Shown piece after piece: positions 10,617-21,880 of a stretch of DNA of 64,000 nucleotides (position 1 is its first letter; every line of letters begins with the position of its first letter). The DNA comes from Takakia lepidozioides. Its lineage: Eukaryota; Streptophyta; Takakiopsida; Takakiales; Takakiaceae. The DNA is taken from positions 30,954,042 through 31,018,041 of the forward strand of contig CM060734.1 of the NCBI GenBank assembly GCA_030704615.1, read 5' to 3'. The notes under the pieces are model-generated. The model searched no databases. It worked only from the letters and a program-made list of their open reading frames with translations, and had not been told where the DNA came from. The translations under genes were made by a program, and so were the position numbers.

Positions 10617-11553
10617 CGCGTGTTTTGACTGCCTGGTAGCTCAGAATGCTATAAAATCAGGGTTCTCTGCCCATTTCTGGTAAATCAAACCCCAGCCCTC
10701 CTTGGATATTCAACATTACAATTATTCTTTTTTCTGGTTTCTTTTTGCTCCCATTACCTTGCTCTAGTTTGACCTTGGAGAATGGTTCTAGATGAACAAG
10801 TGTCAAGAACCATGACCACTTTTTCTCCTATACAGTGAAGCTTGGCTATTCTTTACTTATACCCTGCTTTAACTGCAAATGGGCGAAGAAATGGGTCATG
10901 TTCCTGGTCACCCGATATCTTGGAAGCATGTTTGGGCAGACATTTGGAGGAAACATAAGCCATCCAAAATTTCCGCCTTCCTGTGGAGAATTGCTAATAA
11001 AATTATTCGAGTGGGAGCCCGTTATCTCTGATCCTCTTTCTTGTGCCACTTGTAATGCTAATTGTTCAGATGATATTGAACGTTGTCTTGTTCAATGCTT
11101 GCAGCAACAATGTGGGCACGTGCTACTTCGCTCTACAATCTCTAGAACATAGATCTCTAAAGCTAACAACTTGTTTTGTTTTTGCCCTGTTTGGGAATCT
11201 TTGAGATGAGCTATTCTTTGGCATATCTGGAAAATGCGTTGCTCTGTCTACCAAAATTCTCTTCCCTGTTTGCAGAGGGTGCTTGTCTTAGCTCACTCAG
11301 ACCTCCTGTCTGAAACAAGAAAATCTTGGACTGTTCTTGTGGCAGCACTTCTCAGGTGTGGCGAATCCCGGAGCGCCCAACTCCTCGTTTCCTTTGACAA
11401 TTCGTGGGGAAAAAATGGTATCTTCTGTAGGAGGATATCAGATTCCCGAATTGTGTGGTATGAAGAAGTCCCAGCCTGTTGGCAATGCTGTCAACACCAG
11501 CCAATCTCCTCTGCAAGATGAAGATGCGGATGTCAGCTGGAGGCATGGGCAGT
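10617..11553 (+). mobile_element. LINE 3' remnant with zf-RVT domain
   Basis: From about 10905 one frame reads WKHVWADIWRKHKPSKISAF, then LWRIANKII. After a frame change it reads SDPLSCATCNANCSDDIE, then RCLVQC. This is the reverse-transcriptase zinc-binding (zf-RVT) pattern: W..iW, P.KI.aFlWR, C..C, E..eHcL..C. It lies downstream of the RT palm in plant L1-type ORF2. Further residues to 11553 are in broken frames. The junction with copia at about 10617 is abrupt. The interval 10617-10800 shows nothing identifiable. Confidence 0.6.
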
Positions 11554-12267
11554 TGCAGGGTTGAGTGGACCAAAAATGGCAGATCATGCTCCATGAAAAT
11601 CAATGACCAAAAAACAAAACATTGATGATACTATACAAAATATTTTTTTAGTGATAGATAATGGTATACTGAACATATTTAGTAAAGAGTCATACCCCAA
11701 ATATTAAAGATATAATTCCTTAAATATTTTAGTCTATTATTTAGATACATTATGAAAAAGTAAAAATTAGAGTTTACAAAAAAAATTCAATATGCCACCT
11801 AGACATTGAAGATTATAGGCTTTTATACTTCTAGAAAAAAAATGACACCCAAAATCCAAAAAACAAAATGAGTTGTGCACTTTTTAAAAAATGCCTATTT
11901 TTTGACATATATTAGTCCATATGAATCAAATGACAAATGATTTTGCCACTTCAAATCCATACCTATGATGTGGACCAAAATGGCCACCTTAAGTCTAATT
12001 TTTAATGGAATTCACCAATGGCACATAGGAGAACTTGAGTCCATTGTAATTCCATTCACTGCGGTACCAGTCCACAATGACGGTGTTCAAAAGTCCACAG
12101 GATTCGTGATTGGAGAGTTGCTATGGGTGCATATTGAAGCTAGGAATCCAATGACATATATATTTGCTGGTTTTAATGAGTTAATTCAAATTCAATTGAT
12201 GACACCATCAATTGCTGTCATCTATAACTGTGCCGGTAACGTCCATTTTGGTCCAGTCAACCCTGCA
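11554..12267. mobile_element. MITE-like element with about 25-bp terminal inverted repeats
   Basis: Left end, 11554-11579: TGCAGGGTTGAGTGGACCAA, then AAATGG. The right end, 12243-12267, read in reverse complement is TGCAGGGTTGACTGGACCAA, then AATGG. The termini are therefore near-identical in inverted orientation, with one substitution and one indel. A third internal TGGACCAAAATGG lies at 11971-11983. The interior is AT-rich with no supported coding region; the 108-codon frame at 11965-12291 runs through the right terminus and is not credible. The family is unresolved. TGCA on both sides could be a short duplication or part of the ends. Confidence 0.75.
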
Positions 12268-13760
12268 TTCACCCACACAAGCATAGTCTAAGGAAGGGCA
12301 AACCTAAAGCTCATCTTTCCTTCGAAGCTCCCAAAAGGAAGAGAGGAAGTACTTAGGGATAGACATAGTGCTCTATCATCTTCTGTCATCTTCTGTTTGT
12401 TCTTTCCTTAGGTTTCCTTCTGCTCCTTTGGATGTGCAACTTGTGGTAGAATTCAAAGGCCTTAGTCTACAGCTGGCTTAGTGCAGCATTTTAGTGTTTG
12501 TTGCTGCTCATATCTTCAGTTGTTTCTATAGTTGTCTTTGATTCCGCCTCCAACTTTTCTTTCATTTCCTTTTTACTGTTGGCTATGAGTGGAACCTCTT
12601 TCCTCTGCCTTCATGGCTTTCTTGCCTTACTTTTAATAAAGTTTCCAGGGCTACAATCCTAAATTATAGTTTCTAGTTTTCTATAACTTTGGCTACGGCC
12701 TGCCATGTCCCCTGTTCAGCCTTCATGGACCTCTTGGCAACGTTATTTTTTCCTTGCGGATTCTTAATACATTTTGTGGGCCTCATTCCCCACTTTGCCC
12801 AAAATAAAAATAAAAATAACATATATATATACATATATTCTCCTAGGCTCCACATCCATCCATGTACATGAACAAAATGCTCGTCTCCTTTGTTCCCGTG
12901 AAAATCTCGCAATTAACCCTGCTTGGGGGCCGGGCCGGGCCGGGCAGGCCCGGTGAAAAAACCTCGTGGTGCCATCTTGGTAGGGCACGTGTAACTTACA
13001 TCGCGGTGCTAACCTAACAGAAGAGCGGGGTCTCAGTTAGCGCAACGGTGCCATTGTCAGGCCCGCTCGTGCGCTCAAACGCAGCAACAAACAAGGAGCG
13101 CACGACGGATTTACAACAGAGATGGCTGCCCAGGCTGCAGCAGATCGCGCTACTGTGGCCGGGCTATTGTGGAGGCAAAGCAGAAGAGACTAGGATCTGA
13201 GGGGGAAGACGCAGGAATTAGAGCAGCACACAATACCTACTTGGAGGATTTTTTTTGCGGGGGGGGTGGGGTTGGGAGGGGGAAAGACAGAGAAGAGAGG
13301 GGGTGCGGGAGGGAGGTATCCACTCCCTGTTGGCTGCGCCAGATCTGGGGCCTGCTGAACTTGCGTTTTCGAGGAAGCGCTCGCTGTTTTGAGCTGTGTG
13401 GTGTGGTTGGTGAGAGCCGGCCATGCTATGGCAGAATGTAGTGAGCGGGGTATAAAACTGTGGAGCAGCGAGTGTGCGTCTGCGTGTCAGAATCCCCGAA
13501 CTAACCATGACCCCTTCTTCCGTCTTGCGTCGGACTGTCTCCTTTGTGCATTTTAGGGCTGTTTGCTTGGGCGTGGGATCCGCTTTCAAGTGAGGCAACT
13601 GTGGCGAGTGTGGTTAGGGTGGGGGGTGTTTGGGCAGCATTGTTGTGTTATTAGTCTGCGAATACTTGGAGGACGGCGGTGTATTGCGGAAGCTCTCTTC
13701 TGTCGTGCAGGTGTTCAGCTCCTCAGCACTGGCTGGAATAGTAGCATTAGGGGTTAGACG
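12268..13760. other. intergenic: LINE-like 3' tail, then promoter/5' leader of the BAH-PHD gene
   Basis: 12268-12700 is T-rich and may be the 3' end of the LINE cut by the MITE. 12800-12840 holds an A-rich (AAAT)n and (AT)n stretch. From about 12920 the base composition changes to GC-rich (GGGCCGGGCCGGGC), and 13020-13760 is likely promoter and 5' UTR of the downstream gene. No coding exon is supported here. Confidence 0.45.
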
Positions 13761-16700
13761 ATGGCGAAATCGAAGTCTGCAAAGAAAGTTCTGGACTCGT
13801 ACACTGTGAAAGGCACTCACAAAGTGGTGAAAGGTAAGCGAATCGAAAGTGGTAAAGCGATGTTTTGACATCTCATGTGCGTAGATGTGCGAAGTAGTAG
13901 GATTACCATAGTTGGCGTGATAGTAACGTGACGTGCGATTCTGGTGAGTGCAGCTGGGGACTGTGTCTTGATGCGCGCTCAAGATTCTGACAAGCCTCCT
14001 TACGTAGCCAAGATAGAGAAAATAGAGGCAGACAGCAGGGGTAATGTCAAAGTCCGGGTGCGCTGGTACTATCGACCCGAAGAGTCCATGGGTGGGAGGC
14101 GGCAATTTCATGGTGCCAAGGAGTTGTTTCTGTCTGACCACTATGACATACAGAGTGCCGACACAATAGAGGGAAAATGCGTGGTGCATACCTTCAAGAA
14201 CTACACAAAGCTGGAGAGTGTCGGCACCGATGACTACTTCTGCCGCTTTGAATACAAGGCAGCTACTGGCGGATTCACTCCTGATCGCGTTGCCGTGTAT
14301 GTTATTTGCTTTAACTTCTGTCTCCACTATGCACCATTTAGGCTATAATGGTTTTAGGGCTTTGCATACCTCCCCTCTAGAGATGCGAGCAACGCAGTTA
14401 CTTTTGTGGCATTGTGAATCCCGTTCTGGTAAGGGGACTGATCATTTAGTTTGATGAACATGGCTTGGATGTAGATACTGTAAGTGCGAGATGCCATACA
14501 ACCCTGACGACTTGATGGTTCAGTGCGAGGTCTGCAAGGACTGGTAGGCCCATTCATCCCTCATTCCTCTCAACCAATTATTTGTGGTCGGACGAATGAT
14601 GCTGCTTTAAGAAGAGAGGAGCATCTGATGACTTAGCTTTGTCTATTGTCCTCCTGCTTACTTGTGTACGTTGTGCTCTAGAAGACTGAAGGTGTGAGCA
14701 CATATTCCAGTGTCTGCTCCTGTATCAGAAGTTGTAAGAACATGTATTCAGTGATACTTCAAAACACAATCTCTTTTGGGGGGGTATTGGATTGGGGTAT
14801 AATAGGTTTGGTTTCTTGAAAGCCAGTTGACAATTCGCAGAAAGCTGGCCGCCATGAATTCAGCTATCACAAAATGCAGTGTCAGCATGTCTATTGAGTA
14901 TATAGTGAGACATGAGCCAAGAGCATCTGTGCTTGGCTAGGAAATTTCTTCTCTTCAATCTCAGGGGAGTTTCTGAGTTATTTGTGTGTTCTTCATATCA
15001 AACACGGGGCCCTACATTTATGTTGGATCTTTTGAGATACACTGACCTATTTAACGGCAACAGGTACAGTTGCAAAGCAGTACTCTTTTGGGGCATATTG
15101 TCTATTCATAATAGTGATGGAGGTCACGGAAATAGGGGAGTATTGAACAGCATCTATGTTGCTCAGTTCGTACTGGTCCTATAATGTGGTACAAATTAGA
15201 GCCATTGTCTGGCCTCGTGGTTTGATTTGGCTGGGTGGGAGAGACTTGGAGACCGAACATTTGAGAAGTAGTGGTGGTGTGCTGATGGAAGCGAGTGTCT
15301 TGAGGCCTCAAAGGTACAGCTAGCTGGGCCAGTGTGAATAATATGGAGGCATGTGCATGTGGGACATATGGGCATTCAGCTCAAAAGAAGAGCAAAGGCA
15401 GTCCCATTATTATAGAAGAGGGAGGGAGCTGATGAGGAGTGGGAATGGTTGGGCAAATGAATGCAGGTTTCACAGCTACTGTGTGGATTTGAGTACAGAA
15501 CAGGTAACCAACATGGACAAATACGTCTGTGCAGGCTGTGGGCCTGAGAATCACAAACGGGGGAATGCAGTTTATAAGACCCCCGACACTAAGGTAATCT
15601 ATAAGTGTCTAAGGCGCACTAATCGTCTTTACCTTTTCTCTCGGCTGCAGGTTCCACCCTTCTTGCATGAATTTTACACCAGATCAGGTAAAGAAGATGG
15701 AACAGTTAATGTGTCCCAATTGCTCCTCTCAGGTAGGAGACAAGAAGATGCGCCTCTTCTCTCCTAGAGCCTCGCCTCCTCCTGATCATACCAAGGTATG
15801 CCAATGCCTGCTACGCGTGCACTCAAAATGTTACCACCCTCATCACCTCCATGGTAAACCAGCTGGTTGTGACGTAGCCCTGCCTCCTTTCACCAACTGG
15901 GTGGTATCTGCGATGTGCTCCAGACTTTTTAACTCGAGAAAATCATGCTCCAAATGATAATTGTCATTCTGGCCTGGAATTGGCCAAGTGCATGTCTAGA
16001 TGCATACTTACCCTTCTAACTGGGTTTGCTTAGGTTCCTGTATGTGATCTAACCACAAATTTGATGACCATCATAGTGTGAAAGAGTGAAGACAATGTGT
16101 CTTTCATATTTTTGTGATGCAATGCTCACACCGCTGCCTCTCAAACCCTGTGTTGATGCTCAAGATGCATTAGTATGAGAGTCACAGTGTCTTCAAAATT
16201 AAGGTTGACTCTACTGGCAGCTGATGGGATGGTTACCATCACCTTTCATGGCAGCTTCTGTTCAGGCTAGCAAACATCATGGTTGTTCAGTTACGACTAT
16301 CAGGTACAAGAGAGAAAGAACTGATTAGTTACAGGCATTGGGCGCAGTAAGCCTTGTCGTTTCGGGAGATACATGTGTCTGCTGCTTGCTTCCTCTGCAA
16401 GAGCAGATTGACTTGCCCCTTTGCACTTGCCCTCAAGAGTGCTGTAAACTGGGGCGAGTGCAGAGGTACATGATATTGGCTTGGCTTATACATGCCATTG
16501 GGCGACGTTTTCTGTTTCTGTTCCTTCCTCGAGGTTGGGAGCTGTTACAGCACAGTTGTTTAGGCGGAGTAGCTATGTGCCTGCACTTCTTTCCCTTCTG
16601 TGGTTTGTCTTCATGCTACTGCATGGATGCAGTGTGTCCATCCGTGCCTCTATCTGTGCTACCCACATGGTTCCTGCATTATGTGAATCTTGTGAGAGGC

Positions 16701-17109
16701 ACCTTTCTTTTGCTTTCTGAGATACCTTTGCAGCTTCTTTGCATGTGTTCCAAGGCTTCCTCCCCCAGAGCAACTTGTGTATGTCTGTACCTCATGGACA
16801 TTGAGGGGTGTAGGAAGAGACCAGCAAGTCTGAGCACACAACTCACACACTAGGACTTCCAAAGCTCCTGATCGAATACAGTGTAACAGCCTCGTGAAAG
16901 ACAGTTAATTGCAGCCATCACTTGAACACAGAAATCGCTATCCACAGCACCCACTCCACATTTATTTGCATTACTCCTATTGTAAATCTGTCCAAACATC
17001 TCACTGCATGCATGTCTGTCTAATATGTGAACTATGTCATCTATGTAATCTGAGATGCCTGTGTGTTTTGTGATGCTTGCAGCCTGAACCAAAGCGCCGG
17101 AAGAGGTGA
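13761..17109 (+). CDS. EBS: BAH-PHD histone reader, EBS/SHL type, with duplicated PHD exon
   Basis: Exons: 13761-13833, 13954-14296, 14475-14543, 15651-15795 (or alternative 15467-15593), 17083-17109. All introns are GT-AG. The model gives 218 residues (212 with the alternative exon); plant EBS is about 230. Residues 25-138 form the BAH domain ([41 protein letters not shown]). Residues 140-190 form a PHD finger ([24 protein letters not shown]), and the tail is basic (KRRKR). EBS and SHL bind H3K27me3 through BAH and H3K4me2/3 through PHD, acting in the nucleus in floral and seed repression in Arabidopsis. Two tandem versions of the exon for the second half of the PHD finger are present, so two isoforms with different PHD surfaces are predicted. 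A CpG-rich leader precedes the ATG. Assignment to EBS rather than SHL is from memory of the sequences. Confidence 0.93.
15467..15593 (+). other. alternative PHD exon 4a
   Basis: Preceded by AATGCAG, ends AAG|GTAATC, 127 nt. It completes the split Trp codon of exon 3 just as 15651-15795 does. It encodes [20 protein letters not shown], then [22 protein letters not shown]. The parallel residues of exon 4b are [20 protein letters not shown], then CPNCSSQ. His, Cys and the terminal C-x2-C zinc ligands are kept; loop residues differ. Both exons have length 1 mod 3 and the same boundary phases. Confidence 0.85.
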
Positions 17110-19302
17110 TGATGTGTTGAGGAAGCTTTATTTATGGGCCTCACAGTGGTTTCACACTTTTTGGATTATAAAAAAGTGATTGGAAGGAAGAGGGTGTGAG
17201 GGTTGGTAAGGGGGTAAGGTGTAGGATAGTGGCCAAGGAGGAAAGAGGCAGTTAAGACAAAGATTGTGGTCGGAGCTGCTCCTTTGTAGAACCTCATAGC
17301 TGGGCACAGAGGAGAGATCTTGGCAGCCTCAGCCTTGTGTAATTGTGTTAAATGTGCCGTGTGTGGTTCAACTTGTAGCTGCACATGTGCGGAGCTGTCA
17401 CAGTCACCAGGTGTATATCTCTGTGCCAAGGGCAGTGTATTGTTATCAGGATAAAGTTGCTGTGTAGTAGTACACTCATTTCAGGTTGTATCTGTCCCTG
17501 CTTCTCAGTTCATGTTTGCCAGCATTTGGCAATGAACAATGGAGTCCTGGTCCAGAAATGGGACAGAAGCACGGCAGATTTGAGTAGCGACGGGAGTGTT
17601 GTTCGGATCATGCTGCTGGAAGAGGGGTTCCATATTGGCAGAACGGGAGTGGAGGCTGCAAGTTCGATATTGAGTGTAAAGCCTTCTTTCTCAAAATGAG
17701 ATTTAATCAGTAGGCACTCTGAGAAGGGTTGTACCTAGTTAGCAAGATCTGCTCTTATCGACCTATATTTGCTTCAGTTCTTCAAACTTCATTGCATAGT
17801 TGAACGGTGTTGCTGCTGAGGTTTGAGTTCAGCTACTTCAGATTGTGGCATGCAGAAACATCTCCGCAAAGCAGTTTCAGTTGCAATTAAAGGCAATCCT
17901 GTAGGTAACTCCAGGATTCTTTATGTTTTAAAGGTGTTACAACAGGGAACCTGTCAATCAAACACTAAATGGTAAATGTACCATGACTTTGTTTGAGATT
18001 AACATGTTAGTGCAGCTGCCAACTGCATGCATGCCCAACCGTCACAATGCTGAAATGTGGAAGCTGCTCATGAGATACTACGTATACAAAGTAATCAACC
18101 TTTCTCAGTCAAGCCAGTCAGCAGTGGTCATTCACTGCGCCGTATCGTGTACTCAATGGTATCACAGGACTTGATGAATATGAGAATGTATGGATTAATA
18201 GTCCAAAATGGTTTGTGAGAGCATACAGGAATATAACTTGCGTCTATTTGTATGTCAGGGAAGAAATCTGATACCGGATAGAGCTTCCTTCTAAGCTTCC
18301 TTGACTGTGGGGCACTTGTATTGTAAATAGGGAGATAGGGCTCATGCCTACCACTGTACCATAGAATGTGCCCCGCATCTGCTTATGCTAGGTAGGGCTC
18401 ACCACCATATTAGCTGGTGTCGGCACCCATGGTATAATGGATAGTTATCTGATTGGCTGTACACAATAATAAAAGCCTAACAGGCTACTATGCCCTTGCA
18501 TAATTAGCTACCGGACAGAGCAGGGTGAAGATTTTGCTTCTTGATCCACCTCGAATTCGACAAAGCGTTGTCTTTCAGGGACCCTTCCTTCAAACTCCTT
18601 AAGAGTTGTGAAGTAGGCAAATTGGCTTGAGATGGACTGGAGTTCATTTACAATATCCTTCAAGGCATGCGGGTTATGGAGTTCAGCCAACATGCTGGTA
18701 GCCTGTTTTAGGTGTATGCATCCATCCTCTTAAGGAGATAAGAGCTAAGCTGGGAAAGTGTCACGCCACCATGAAAGAAGTGCCCAGCTACTTCACTGTG
18801 TCGAAGGTGGCCCACTCAGACACACTGGGTGTTGCTACCCCGACATTCCGCAGGTCTACCAGATTTGCTGCAACAAGGAAACAAACCAGAAAACACAACC
18901 AGTCTTCTTCTAATCAGTTGCAGCCAAGTCCATGCCAGCCCCATTCTTTGAAAGAGAACTCAACTCCAAAGGTATTCCAAATGTGTGAGGACAATTTTAC
19001 CAGATGCAGCTGTGTTTGAGCGAGTGCTGCACACATGCCAAACCTATAACACTAAGTTATTGGCTTCCAGTAAACACTAGAGGTCATGAACAGAGAACAA
19101 TGTGAAGAGACAAAGCAATACCTTCAAGTAATACCGCTGGGATTCAATCAGAAGAGTATGCCATATGGGCTGTCGGGCTTAGCATGGTGCAGCACTCAGT
19201 AACTACTGGGTGTAGTGTAACGCAAAATAGAACATGGAACAGGTGCAACACGTAAATGCGTTCGAATATATAGCTGCTTTTGACAGTCAAAAGTTAGCAC
19301 CA
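17110..19302. other. intergenic, with two unassigned possible exons
   Basis: 17110-18490 shows no recognisable gene. On the minus strand, 18508-18702 reads as a possible terminal exon: it follows AAAACAG and encodes ATSMLAELHNPHALKDIVNE and 40 more residues to a TAG, with amphipathic helical character. On the plus strand, 18771-18972 reads MKEVPSYFTVSKVAHSDTLG and onward, becomes basic (RRSTRFAATRKQTRK) and ends before a possible GTATTC donor, with a good start context (GCCACCATGA). I cannot join either to other exons. They point in opposite directions and may be ends of two small genes or chance. Confidence 0.3.
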
Positions 19303-20482
19303 TCATTCCCGAGCACATTTGACTTCGGAGAGCCTAAGGTGGTCAATGGCACTGGATGTCATACCAGCGTGAATTTCGGATGTCGCTGCTGCAGTTGCAT
19401 CAGCTAGGACCACAACTGAGGGATAGTCATGTGCGATGGCATCAAATGCCGTTGCTCGGATGCAATTTGGAGTTTGCACCCCTGCACACCCAGTTTCGCA
19501 GTTAAAGCCCAGTCTAGCAAGGACTAGCAAAAAGGTGAAAGGCTGTCAGTCACACACGCACCAGCCACAGCAATATGGGCAATGCCGACACGCCGCAGCA
19601 CGAGGTCAAGGTTGGTGGCAAAGAAGGCACTGAAACGTGACTTTTGCAAAACATGCTCCCCAGTCTGCGGTGCAAGGCCATCCACAAGTGCAGCACCACT
19701 TGTGCCCTTCACCACCAGACCTTTGCTGCCGTCATACAGGTGCTGCCGTATAGACTCCACATCCCTTCCACTTACATCATGCTCTCGCACCACCTGCCCA
19801 CCCACCCAGCAGTGCTATTACAACTGAAAGCCAAGTTCTCCCTCCAAAGTCAAAGATTCAATCTTATGTAGTAGATGGGACCCCATTTTCTACAACTTTC
19901 CTCTCTCCATTGGTAACCACAGCCAAGCATTGATGTGCAGGAAGAACACTGTCCAGCAAGGTATATGACTAGATAGATCCTATAAACATAATGCATGAAA
20001 CTATCTAAACATGGGCACTTAATGTGCAAGGCCAATGCTTTCAATAAGAACTGAGGTTAACAAGGATCCAGGTTCACGAACATACATACCCATACAATAA
20101 ATGCTCCTTTCTCTCGAGCAACAGCAACTGCACTCTTCACTCCAGGAAGAGCAGAAGGTCCCCCACGAACAAACAAAGGACTTTCTGGCTCAAGAAAATC
20201 ATTCTACAGGCAGAATACAGATTCCAAATCAAAATCACTTAAACAGACAATCACCCTAGCAAGAAAAAGCTCACTAGTACTTTAGGTTTCAGAAGCTAAA
20301 TTACTAGCTTTTGTGGGAGAGCAATCAACAACCCTTGTGCCCAGCCATTACGAATATCTGTTCCATCTTAAAGTCATCAATCCAACAGAAGTCATGTGAC
20401 GCACCTGCATGTCCACCACCAGCAATGCTGTTTTGCGCCATTTGGAATCTTGCTTCGAACCATTGGTATGTGCTGATACCAT
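19303..20482 (-). CDS. nicotinamidase/isochorismatase-like cysteine hydrolase
   Basis: Minus-strand exons: 20482-20405, 20203-20090, 19793-19562, 19481-19303, all GT-AG and in phase, giving 200 residues; the plant family is about 195-200. The catalytic triad expected for the family is visible: Asp24 in LLVVDMQ, Lys115 in QKSRFSAFF, Cys148 in VQTPNCIRATAFDA. Closest in my memory to plant 'probable inactive nicotinamidase' proteins of the At3g16190 type; substrate unknown, probably soluble and cytosolic. The usual C-terminal block (a GVxTPTL-like motif) is absent. After DATAAATSEIHAG the frame runs on for 19 unrelated residues to TGA. A donor-like GTATGA at 19364-19359 may be the true exon end, with a last exon I could not find. 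An in-frame ATG at 20596 would add 38 residues, but 20482 agrees better with the family start. Confidence 0.85.
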
Positions 20483-21880
20483 GTCTGTGATCCTGTTGGG
20501 TACTTGTCCGACTTTGAAAACAAACCTTGCGCGACAAATTTGCCTATTGGATACCCTTACGCACGCAAATACACGGCAGCTACTGCAATCCTCCAAACCC
20601 CCAAAGAATTTTCCGTTAAATGTTGTAATTTAGGCAGGAACACTGATATACCTCAGATACAAAGCTCCCTTGAATGCCTCTCAAATCCTTAACAGATCTT
20701 CCTCGGTCCATGAGCCATGAGGAATTTCTACCGTGGCACAACTCCACAGTGGTACATTTTGTCTTTTGGAAAAGCTTAGGATATAACAAGGGAATGTCAC
20801 GAGTGATTTACAAAGGGAATGCATGCCTGAAATCCAAGAGTGTAAAATTGGGAAGGCATGGAGACTCTAGGAGCTAGAGACAGAAATCGATTACAAAACC
20901 AAGCCTTCCTTCTTCCTTACCTTCGTGAAATCAACGTCCCGCTGCTGCACAACGTTGCAAACTTTATGACAGCTGAATAGCCATGTAGCAGGAAATTGCT
21001 CAAAGATAAGCGACGACCCGAACTATATAATCGACACAGCTGAGGGTTTAGGGGGGAAAAGGGATGGTAAATACATTTAGTAAGGTGATAAGATGGCCCA
21101 CTTCGACTCCCGGAATGCCAGACCAAATGAGAAAGCTCCTACCCCGAATCCTAGATACAACACGCTGTTTTCTCGCATAATTCAAGCCAAGGATTCCCCC
21201 CCTCAAGTCACAAACTGCAGCAAGCCACAGCCCTTCTCTGCCACCATCTCCGCGGACTGGTGTCTACGGTTCAGAAGGTAGGTATTCAGACTGTACATTT
21301 GTGCAATATACAGTATATAGGTGCAGTATGTGGTGGGTGCTAATAAGATGGTGAACTGGTGAGCTTCACGATGGCGTGCCCAGGTCCCACATCGCTGTGG
21401 CTGTGAGCCTTCCTGTACTGTAGTGTCAGGAACACCACGAGATTACTGCTAGTATCACACGAGGTTGTCGGGTCAAGGAGAATTCAGATTCAAATGTCCC
21501 TTCTTTTGTAGCGACTCCTATGAGTTCCCATCAAGCAGGTGAGGGGTGGTGCTGTCACGGTCAGATTGTAAGCCTCTCAGGACGACAGGTATGCCCTGCG
21601 ACCAGTGTGAGGGATGCTCTTGTTTTCCTGGCGAATCGACTCGTATGGATGAGCCGCAATTTGCGAGCATTGCTTCAGGGTGCAGATTATGTGGTTCTTT
21701 TCAATTTGCTGTTGCAAGCACTGTGTAGGATTCCAGATCACGATCGTACATGAATACTGAGATCCACCTACTTGGACTATGTGTTGAGGTTGATACCATA
21801 CTGATTGGTAAGTTTTGTTTGAGAGAAGTACTGCAGGTTTCTGAAGCATAGGAGCTGGAGGTGCAGTTGGAACCAGGCCA
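20483..21880. other. divergent intergenic region
   Basis: Lies between the starts of the minus-strand hydrolase and the plus-strand transporter, so it should hold both promoters. ORFs at 21093-21281 and 21520-21753 have no recognisable domain and are not supported. Confidence 0.4.

Noticed and set aside
13218-14327. Minus-strand ORFs of 126 and 237 codons
   Set aside because: Antisense shadows of the promoter and BAH exon of the plus-strand gene, whose exons carry clear conserved motifs.
14912-15184. 90-codon ORF inside the BAH-PHD gene
   Set aside because: Lies wholly in intron 3, without fitting splice sites or a domain.
18410-18470. tRNA-like CACCCATGGTATAATGGATAG
   Set aside because: Only the A-box-like part is present; no B box at the right distance and no cloverleaf.
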